DNA of 5,106 bases from a bacterium (GTDB lineage: Bacteria > Verrucomicrobiota > Verrucomicrobiae > Limisphaerales > J093), in contig JAKCAB010000861.1 of assembly GCA_021839785.1 (NCBI GenBank), forward strand, positions 1 to 5,106, written 5' to 3'. The notes under the pieces were generated by a model. That model saw only the letters and a list, made by a program, of their open reading frames with translations, had not been told where the DNA came from and did not search any database. This document shows, piece after piece, positions 1 to 4,271 of this stretch. The translations under genes were made by a program, and so were the position numbers. How positions within the stretch are numbered: position 1 is the first letter of the stretch; every line of letters starts with the position of its first letter.

Positions 1-186
1 GAGCATTTCAAGGAACTCGTGTTCGACACGGTCATCCCGCGCGCCACGCGGCTCGCCGAGGCGCCCAGTTTCGGCAAACCGATCATTGCGTACGATCCGT
101 ACAGCGCCGGCGCGGCGGCTTACGAAGTCCTCGCGCAGGAAGTGTTGACGCGCCTCACCGAGCGGACGGCCAAGGTGCCGGTCTAA
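1..186 (+). CDS. parA: ParA/Soj-family chromosome partitioning ATPase, C-terminal fragment
   Basis: This is the last 61 codons of a gene whose start lies before the window; it reads in frame from base 1 and stops at TAA 184-186. ParA/Soj proteins are Walker-type ATPases that bind DNA non-specifically and, with ParB bound at parS, segregate chromosomes or plasmids. The fragment contains the hallmark C-terminal block of the family: a TVIPR strand (residues 10-14), then [12 protein letters not shown] (17-28), then YDP..AGAAAY (31-41), then a final amphipathic helix. The Walker A and B motifs would be upstream and cannot be seen. The tail TERTAKVPV is a few residues longer than the core fold needs. 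Family assignment is strong. A chromosomal rather than plasmid role is inferred. No parB follows on the same strand, which is the common arrangement. Confidence 0.9.
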   Translation, partial: EHFKELVFDTVIPRATRLAEAPSFGKPIIAYDPYSAGAAAYEVLAQEVLTRLTERTAKVPV

Positions 187-211
187 ACTGAAACAGCGGC
201 GGCGTGGGTCT

Positions 212-228
212 GGCCGTGCCGCGCGGCC
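212..228 (+). terminator. GC-rich hairpin downstream of parA, weak terminator candidate
   Basis: Bases 212-218 (GGCCGTG) pair with 222-228 (CGCGGCC) in a 7-bp stem containing one G-U pair, around a CCG loop, 25 bases after the parA stop. Only TT follows, with no real T-tract. Intrinsic termination would therefore be weak. It may just be a structured spacer before the next gene. Confidence 0.25.
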
Positions 229-260
229 TTGGACTGAAGTAATGCCGAATGTGGGTTACC

Positions 261-301
261 GATTGGCTCGCGGCTCGGGACTCGCGATTGGACTCGCCGT
301 T
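261..301 (+). repeat. Short imperfect direct repeats upstream of the beta-propeller gene
   Basis: Bases 278-289 and 290-301 are two adjacent 12-base units, GGACTCGCGATT and GGACTCGCCGTT, identical at 10 of 12 positions. A related GATTGGCTCGCGG at 261-273 resembles GATTGGACTCGCCG at 286-299. They lie 40-80 bases before the ATG at 342. They could be regulator half-sites or slippage products; the sequence does not say which. Confidence 0.4.
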
Positions 302-317
302 GGTTTGACGCCGCCAC

Positions 318-331
318 GTTTGCAGGCAAAC
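318..331. promoter_or_regulatory. Short perfect dyad next to the start codon, possible operator
   Basis: GTTTGC and GCAAAC form a perfect 6-base inverted repeat separated by AG (GTTTGCAGGCAAAC), ending 10 bases before the ATG at 342. A 2-base loop is too tight for a stable RNA hairpin, so a protein-binding dyad is the more sensible reading. A 12-base symmetric match can also occur by chance, so this is tentative. Confidence 0.3.
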
Positions 332-341
332 TCTCGCAATT

Positions 342-1649
342 ATGAATTACGCGCTCTTGCACCCGGTCGCGCGCCTCCTGGGCGGCGTGGCCCTGACGCT
401 GGTCGTCTCAGCGTCGCTCGCGGCCGAGTGGCCGCAGTTTGCCGGCCCGAACCACGACGGCTCGACCCCGGACAAGGTCGCCGGCGCCTGGCCCGAAGGC
501 GGACCCAAGCGGCTTTGGAAAGTCCCGACGCCGACGGGCTTCAGCGTGTTCTCGGTGGCGGGTGGTTGCGCTTACACGTTGGTGAGCCGTGAAGCCGACG
601 GGGCTTTGCAGGAGGTCTGTCTGGCGTTGGACGCTGCGAGCGGCAAGGAGTTGTGGGCCACGCCGCTGGGAATCGCGAAATATGACGGCGGCGGCGATTC
701 GGGCGCGCCGGATAACAAAGGCGGCGACGGCCCGCGGTCCACGCCCACCGTGGACGGCGACCGCGTGTACGCGTTCGATGGGCGGCTGAAGCTGCATTGC
801 CTCAACGCCACCGACGGGCAGCCGGTCTGGACGAAGGACTTTGTCCAGGAACTCGGCGCCAAAGGCATCCAGTGGCAGAACGCCGCGTCGCCGGTGATCG
901 AAGGCGATTTGATCTTCGTCTGTTGCGGCGCGCCGGGGAAATCGTTGCTCGGCCTCAAGAAGACCGATGGCAGCATTGTCTGGAGCGGCGAGAGCGACGT
1001 GCCCACGCACGCCACGCCCACGCTGGCCACGTTGCACGGCGGGCGGCAAATCGTCTTCTTCACCCGCACCGGGCTGGTGGCCTGCGAAACCCAGACCGGC
1101 AAGGTGCTTTGGCGGCAGGCCTACCGGTTCAGCGTTTCCACGGCCGCGTCGCCGGTGGTTTCCGGCGACATCGTCTATTGCTCGGCGGGTTACGGCGTGG
1201 GCACCGGCGCTTACCGGATTGCCAAAGATGGCGACCAGTGGACCTCGACCGAAATCTGGCGGATCACCGGGGACGATCTGGCGAACCATTGGAGCACGCC
1301 GGTGGTCAAGGACGGCTTCGTGTACGGCATTTACGGCTTCAAGCAGTACGGCAAGGCGGCGCTCAAATGCGTCGAACTGGCCACCGGCAAGGAGAAGTGG
1401 TCCGAGGCGGGTTTCGGTCCGGGCGGCGTGGTGCTGGCGGGCGGGCAACTGGTAGTGCTCAACGACCGTGGCGAACTGGTGTTGGTGGCAGCCCAGCCGG
1501 AGGGCTACAAAGAACTCGCCCGCACCCAAGCCGTGAGCGGCAAATGCTGGAACCGCCCCGTCGTGTGCGGCGGACGCATTTACGCGCGCAGCACCGCGGA
1601 AGGCGCCTGTCTGGAAGTGGCGCCCGCCGTGGCTGCCCGGCGGGAGTAG
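342..1649 (+). CDS. Exported PQQ-like beta-propeller repeat protein (BamB-like fold)
   Basis: A 435-residue protein. Residues 1 to about 28 look like a Sec signal peptide: a basic R11, a hydrophobic GGVALTLVVSASLA core, and cleavage near SLA/AE. The mature part opens with WPQFAGPNHDG, typical of planctomycete and verrucomicrobial PQQ-like propellers. Blade motifs of the type A-x-D-x-x-T/S-G-x-x-x-W recur: LALDAASGKELW (94-105), HCLNATDGQPVW (152-163), LGLKKTDGSIVW (203-214), ACETQTGKVLW (247-257) and KCVELATGKEKW (342-353). The fold is a WD40-like propeller in the periplasm or outer envelope. In this family such proteins act as scaffolds or have no known activity, and PQQ binding is not implied. 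No c-type haem motif (CxxCH) is present, arguing against a quinoprotein dehydrogenase. No Shine-Dalgarno precedes the ATG, and a true BamB role is unproven. Two long overlapping reading frames here are GC-driven shadows. Confidence 0.88.
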   Translation: MNYALLHPVARLLGGVALTLVVSASLAAEWPQFAGPNHDGSTPDKVAGAWPEGGPKRLWKVPTPTGFSVFSVAGGCAYTLVSREADGALQEVCLALDAASGKELWATPLGIAKYDGGGDSGAPDNKGGDGPRSTPTVDGDRVYAFDGRLKLHCLNATDGQPVWTKDFVQELGAKGIQWQNAASPVIEGDLIFVCCGAPGKSLLGLKKTDGSIVWSGESDVPTHATPTLATLHGGRQIVFFTRTGLVACETQTGKVLWRQAYRFSVSTAASPVVSGDIVYCSAGYGVGTGAYRIAKDGDQWTSTEIWRITGDDLANHWSTPVVKDGFVYGIYGFKQYGKAALKCVELATGKEKWSEAGFGPGGVVLAGGQLVVLNDRGELVLVAAQPEGYKELARTQAVSGKCWNRPVVCGGRIYARSTAEGACLEVAPAVAARRE

Positions 1650-1752
1650 TCCGCAACTCGCGCGCGCAACTCAACTGACGCAAGCCGCCCCGGCCTTGCC
1701 AAGCCGGTCGCGCCTCCCTACCCTGCGCGCGACACGAAACTCCATTCATGCC
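1650..1752. other. 103-base intergenic stretch with nested repeats and dyads
   Basis: GCAACTC occurs twice, at 1653-1659 and 1666-1672. Two dyads follow. CCGGC (about 1690-1694) can pair with GCCGG (1703-1707). GTCGCGC (1707-1713) can pair exactly with GCGCGAC (1727-1733) around a 13-base loop. There is no T-tract, so this is not a standard terminator for the upstream gene. It resembles the small structured repeats scattered between genes in GC-rich genomes, but one copy cannot establish that. Confidence 0.4.
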
Positions 1753-2166
1753 ATGAAACGATTCGTCCTCACTCTCTGTGCCATCGCCTGTTCGCTGTTC
1801 GTGCTCGGGGTTTCGGCTGCGGAAAGCCAGAACCGGCCGGCCCGGCCCGCGGCGCGCGGGTCGGTGATGCACGTGGTGTCCTTCAAGTTCAAAGCCGACG
1901 CCGGCGCGGACAAGATCAAGGAAGTGGAGAAGGCGTTCGCCGCGCTCAAGCAGAAGATCCCGCAGATCGTCTCGTACGAGTGGGGCACCAACATCAGCCC
2001 GGAGAAGCTCAACAAAGGATTCACGCACGCGTTCGTCCTCACTTTCAAGAACGCCGGGGACCGTGACGCTTATCTGGTTCACCCGGCCCACAAGGAATTC
2101 GGCAAGCTGGTCGGCCCGGTGCTCGACGACGTTTTCGTGGTGGATTTCGTGGCGAAACACAATTAG
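1753..2166 (+). CDS. Exported Dabb-family (stress-responsive alpha-beta barrel) protein
   Basis: A 137-residue protein. I start it at the ATG at 1753 because MKRFVLTLCAIACSLFVLG is a clean signal peptide: two basic residues, a hydrophobic core, and a likely cut after VSA at residue 22. An in-frame TTG at 1696 would bury this signal behind 19 arginine-rich residues. After a short linker, residues 37-134 form one Dabb ferredoxin-like domain. It opens with VMHVVSFKFK and is followed by a helix (DKIKEVEKAFAALKQKIP), then SYEWGTNISPE and THAFVLTFKNAGDRDAYLVHPAHKEF, the most diagnostic block. It ends in VLDDVFVVDFVA. Dabb domains dimerise into an alpha-beta barrel. Some members are polyketide cyclases or stress proteins, but most have no known reaction, so no substrate is assigned. 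Export is inferred. No Shine-Dalgarno is visible. Confidence 0.88.
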   Translation: MKRFVLTLCAIACSLFVLGVSAAESQNRPARPAARGSVMHVVSFKFKADAGADKIKEVEKAFAALKQKIPQIVSYEWGTNISPEKLNKGFTHAFVLTFKNAGDRDAYLVHPAHKEFGKLVGPVLDDVFVVDFVAKHN

Positions 2167-2171
2167 CCCGC

Positions 2172-2193
2172 GCGGGCATGACCCGGTGCCCGC
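2172..2193 (+). terminator. Hairpin just after the Dabb gene, probable weak terminator
   Basis: GCGGGCA (2172-2178) pairs exactly with TGCCCGC (2187-2193) around an 8-base loop, starting 5 bases after the Dabb stop codon. It overlaps a 12-base perfect palindrome GCCCGCGCGGGC at 2166-2177, so two alternative structures compete. The nearest T-run (ATTTTG, about 2207-2212) lies some 14 bases downstream, which is too far for a textbook terminator. Confidence 0.4.
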
Positions 2194-2216
2194 ACACGAA
2201 GCGAGCATTTTGAGTC

Positions 2217-2246
2217 CTGCCGGGAGCGGGGTTGAACTCGCGGCAG
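2217..2246. other. Hairpin in the convergent intergenic region
   Basis: CTGCCG (2217-2222) pairs with CGGCAG (2241-2246), then a G-G mismatch, then GAG/CTC, closing a 10-base loop. It lies between the converging Dabb gene and TMEM14-like gene and could help stop transcription in either direction, but neither strand has a T-tract beside it. The whole gap 2167-2288 holds no credible gene. Confidence 0.3.
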
Positions 2247-2288
2247 ACTAAAGAGACGTGCTCCCTGCTCTGCTCGCGAACTGGCGGT

Positions 2289-2585
2289 TCAACGCTTGAA
2301 CGCGAGCTCCACCACCAAGGCCGCGAGCGTGAGGATCAACATCAAGCCGGCGGGCATGAACTTCTTGGTCTTCAAGAACCGCGCGACAAAGACGACCAGC
2401 AGCGCACCTTGGAGCGCCAGCACGATCTCCGTCCCTTTCGGCACGGGCGCGTATCCGCACACAGCGAGCGCCACCGCAAAAACCGTGGACGTGACGAGCG
2501 ACACTTTGCTGCCCGCCTTGAGGTAGCCCATCAGGCCTCCCACCAGCAGCAGAACGATGTACACTGGCAAAACGTAGGACATCAT
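2289..2585 (-). CDS. Small TMEM14-like (UPF0136-type) four-helix membrane protein
   Basis: A 98-residue protein starting at paired ATG codons (2585-2583 and 2582-2580), giving MMSYVLPVYIVLLLVGGLMG. The reading frame stays open back to a GTG at 2678. That extension would overlap the cysteine-rich gene and adds hydrophilic residues unlike the family, so I reject it. Four hydrophobic segments are visible at about residues 4-21 (ending in the glycine-rich GGLMGYLKAGS), 27-45, 52-69 and 76-96. The basic loop RFLKTKKFMPAGLM between helices 3 and 4 is characteristic of the TMEM14 family. Eukaryotic members are mitochondrial proteins (TMEM14C is linked to porphyrin handling); bacterial members have no established function. 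The start is 17 bases after the stop of the cysteine-rich gene, indicating co-transcription. A 6-bp hairpin (GTTCAA-CGC-TTGAAC, 2287-2301) spans its stop codon. Confidence 0.85.
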   Translation of the reverse strand: MMSYVLPVYIVLLLVGGLMGYLKAGSKVSLVTSTVFAVALAVCGYAPVPKGTEIVLALQGALLVVFVARFLKTKKFMPAGLMLILTLAALVVELAFKR

Positions 2586-2602
2586 GCGCGCAAGATTTTC
2601 CG

Positions 2603-2789
2603 TCAGGCCTCCCCGACTTCCAAGGACAGAATCTTGCCCGGTTCGCACTCGGTACGAACCTCGAACGGCCGGCAACACACCTCACAATCAGTGATGAACC
2701 GGGGGGGACGCCTGGCTGGTGTCCACCGCCAAGACATTCAACTGGCCGCAGAACGGACACGCCGCGTTTTCAGTAAGTTCCATTCCCAT
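2603..2789 (-). pseudogene. CPXCG-motif cysteine-rich zinc-ribbon protein gene, frameshifted at a C7 run
   Basis: From ATG 2789 (or ATG 2783, giving MELTE) the frame reads MGMELTENAACPFCGQLNVL, then VDTSQASPPVHH, and stops at TGA 2690-2688. Deleting one C from the seven-C run (G's at 2701-2707 on the plus strand) continues the frame as SPRFITDCEVCCRPFEVRT and on to KILSLEVGEA, ending at TGA 2605-2603. The restored product has 61 residues, the usual size of the family. It carries both paired-cysteine knuckles: C11/C14 in CPFCG, and C35 with C38/C39 in DCEVCC. Such proteins are presumed zinc ribbons of unknown function. The downstream half alone can start at an ATG at 2737-2735 (44 residues) but lacks CPFCG. 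It sits 23 bases after the VOC stop and 17 bases before the TMEM14-like start. Whether the frameshift is real, an assembly error or a recoding site is undecided. Family identification is firm because both halves match. Confidence 0.85.
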
Positions 2790-2812
2790 GTTTCCGCTTC
2801 GTCGGGTGTCGG

Positions 2813-3202
2813 CTACGCCGCCGCGGGATCGCTTTGCATCACGCCCAGGATATTGCCCTCCGTGTCTTTGAGGTAAGCCAGCCAGCCCACGCCCGGAATG
2901 GCCATCTTGGGCAGCGTGATCTGGCCGCCAAGGCCGGCGATCTTGCCCAACAGCGTATCGAGAGCGTCGGTCTGCACGGTGCAGACAAAAGCATTCACGC
3001 ACCGGCCTTCGACCGGCGGCGGGCCTTTCCGTAAAAGCAGGCCACCGTCGATGCCGGGTTGGTCTTTGGCCCCCGTGCTGACCAGCCAATACTGCGCGGG
3101 CCCGGCCCATCGGGTGAAGGTCCAGCCAAAGAGTTCACGATAGAAACGAATGGCGCGCTCGGCGTCGCCGACATGGATCTCGAAGTGGGTGACACGATTC
3201 AT
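2813..3202 (-). CDS. VOC-superfamily (glyoxalase/bleomycin-resistance fold) protein
   Basis: A 129-residue single VOC module pair. The first beta-alpha-beta-beta-beta unit starts with HFEIHVGDAERAIRFYRELFGW (6-27), a near-canonical entry. The second begins around residue 69 (CVNAFVCTVQTDALDTLLGK) and ends in PKMAIPGVGWLAYLKDTEGN then ILGVMQSDPAA. The candidate metal-ligand positions are H6 or H10 in the first strand and E115 in DTEGN. Many VOC proteins bind a divalent metal and act on thiol adducts, catechols or antibiotics, but this small subgroup has no assigned substrate, so lactoylglutathione lyase should not be claimed. Length is normal. It appears to lead the VOC-CPXCG-TMEM14 cluster. 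No Shine-Dalgarno precedes the ATG (upstream reads ATTACCACCT), and the isomerase terminator ends only 25 bases before it, leaving little room for its own promoter. Confidence 0.88.
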   Translation of the reverse strand: MNRVTHFEIHVGDAERAIRFYRELFGWTFTRWAGPAQYWLVSTGAKDQPGIDGGLLLRKGPPPVEGRCVNAFVCTVQTDALDTLLGKIAGLGGQITLPKMAIPGVGWLAYLKDTEGNILGVMQSDPAAA

Positions 3203-3227
3203 AGGTGGTAATGGGGGAAGCTAGCGC

Positions 3228-3269
3228 AAAAAGAGCGACCCGCCAGCAGCAATTCTGCGGGCGGGTCGC
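3228..3269 (-). terminator. Strong rho-independent terminator of the isomerase gene
   Basis: GCGACCCGCC (3235-3244) pairs perfectly with GGCGGGTCGC (3260-3269). After an A-G mismatch the stem continues with GCAG (3246-3249) and CTGC (3255-3258) around a CAATT loop. Read on the minus strand the hairpin is followed at once by TCTTTTT (3234-3228), a classic U-tract. It starts 22 bases after the isomerase stop codon, so it should end that transcript. The plus-strand side has no T-run, so it acts in one direction. Confidence 0.9.
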
Positions 3270-3291
3270 AAAACCGAAACGCTCGAGTCGT

Positions 3292-4137
3292 TTACGCGAG
3301 CGTCTTGCGCAGGAACTTCACGCCTTTGGTCGCAATCTCTTCCCGGCTGGGCTCGATTTGACGCCAGATGGCGGCCGCACGGGCAATGATCTTCACGTCC
3401 TTCGTGAATGATTCGATGACGACCGCCCCGTCATATTTGGCGGCCTTCAACTCCTTCGCGATCGAGTCCCAGCAGATGTGGTCGTTGCCGGGAGTCCCCC
3501 GATCGCTGCCGCAGGCGTGAAAGTGGCCGATCAGCTTGCCGGCTTTTTTGATGGCGTCTGCCTGGTGCTTTTCCTCGATGTTCATGTGGAACGTGTCGAG
3601 ATGGACTTTCAGCGCCGGACTCCCGACGTCTTTGATGAGTTGCAGCACCTGATCGACGGTGTTGATGAAATCCGTCTCGAAACGGTTCAAGGCCTCCACG
3701 CAAATGGTGATGCCTTTTTGGGCCGCGTATTTGCAGAGCGGCTTGAGGTTCTTCACCACGGTTTTCCACTGCTGCTTGTATTCCTTGGGCTCCGCTCCGC
3801 CGATCCGGCCGACCGCCGAATAGACCGGGCCGGCCACGACCGGCGCGCCGAGAATCACCGCCTGATCGATCAACGCCATGATGTATTGCCTGGAGCCATC
3901 CTGGGCTTCCGGCGTGCCGCGCAGGTCACGTTCCGGCCCGAACGCCCCGCAGACTGAGCAACACGTCAAGCCGGCCTTGTCAAGTTGGGAGCGGATGTAG
4001 GCCGGATCGATGGCCGCCGGGTCGTCGATCGCGATTTCGACCGAGTCGAAGCCCCACTTCTTGAAGGTCGGGAACCATTTCGTGCTTTCGTTGGTGAACG
4101 GGAACGTGAACAGGAAGGTGTTGATGCCGAATTTCAT
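3292..4137 (-). CDS. Sugar phosphate isomerase/epimerase, D-tagatose/D-psicose 3-epimerase type
   Basis: A 281-residue TIM-barrel protein of the AP-endonuclease-2-like sugar isomerase superfamily. The start is the ATG giving MKFGINTFLF, the conserved first strand. The frame is open upstream to 4449, but that stretch overlaps the neighbouring gene and is arginine/alanine-rich shadow. The metal-centre residues known from ketose 3-epimerases sit at the expected spacing: E148 in CVEALNRFE, D181 in HLDTFHMNIEE, H207 in GHFHACGSDRGTPGND and E242 in VVIESF. E154 and R213 match substrate-contact positions. Such enzymes use Mn2+ or Co2+ to move the C-3 hydroxyl of free ketoses such as fructose, tagatose or ribulose. 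The exact substrate cannot be read from sequence, and many relatives are annotated only as isomerase/epimerase. The protein is cytoplasmic, as no signal peptide is present. It appears to be a single-gene unit, with a candidate promoter upstream and a strong terminator downstream. Confidence 0.9.
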   Translation of the reverse strand: MKFGINTFLFTFPFTNESTKWFPTFKKWGFDSVEIAIDDPAAIDPAYIRSQLDKAGLTCCSVCGAFGPERDLRGTPEAQDGSRQYIMALIDQAVILGAPVVAGPVYSAVGRIGGAEPKEYKQQWKTVVKNLKPLCKYAAQKGITICVEALNRFETDFINTVDQVLQLIKDVGSPALKVHLDTFHMNIEEKHQADAIKKAGKLIGHFHACGSDRGTPGNDHICWDSIAKELKAAKYDGAVVIESFTKDVKIIARAAAIWRQIEPSREEIATKGVKFLRKTLA

Positions 4138-4156
4138 AATGGTTGTGCTTGCGTGG

Positions 4157-4184
4157 AGGCTAAGGACTGCCCATCCGGTGTCAA
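4157..4184 (-). promoter_or_regulatory. Candidate sigma-70-type promoter for the isomerase gene
   Basis: On the minus strand TTGACA (4184-4179) is a perfect -35 match. It is followed after 16 bases by TAGCCT (4162-4157), which keeps the T, A and final T of the -10 consensus. The ATG is 19 bases further on, implying a leader of roughly a dozen bases without a Shine-Dalgarno. The -35 is convincing. The -10 is weak, and the promoter rules of this organism are unknown. Confidence 0.4.
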
Positions 4185-4271
4185 AGGATTTTGCCGGGAA
4201 GAGCCGCAGGAGCTCGGTTGGCGCGTGGGCAGCCGACGAATGCGCTTTCGCGATCCCTCGGCAATGGCACC

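Noticed and set aside
187..341. parS centromere site near parA
   Set aside because: No 16-base match or near match to the TGTTTCACGTGAAACA consensus is visible; the 318-331 dyad does not resemble it.
408..1529. Long minus-strand open frame (373 codons) opposite the beta-propeller gene
   Set aside because: Its product is arginine/histidine-rich with no recognisable domain. It is the usual antisense shadow of a GC-rich gene, whereas the plus-strand frame has a signal peptide and repeated propeller motifs.
797..1678. Plus-strand 293-codon frame inside the beta-propeller gene
   Set aside because: Arginine-dominated low-complexity product in a shifted frame of a clear gene; no start context or domain.
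1696..1752. N-terminal extension of the Dabb protein from a TTG codon
   Set aside because: It places 19 arginine-rich residues ahead of a clean signal peptide and overlaps the intergenic dyads; ATG 1753 is a better start.
2586..2678. N-terminal extension of the TMEM14-like protein from a GTG
   Set aside because: The extension overlaps, out of frame, the second half of the cysteine-rich gene and has no membrane or family character.
2232..2876. Plus-strand 214-codon frame across the TMEM14/CPXCG region
   Set aside because: Antisense to two recognisable genes; the product is rich in Q, R and H with no domain.
2784..3110. Long minus-strand frame carrying the CPFCG half as the tail of a 140-residue protein
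   Set aside because: The upstream part overlaps the VOC gene in another frame and is a shadow; only the part from ATG 2789 onward matches a family.
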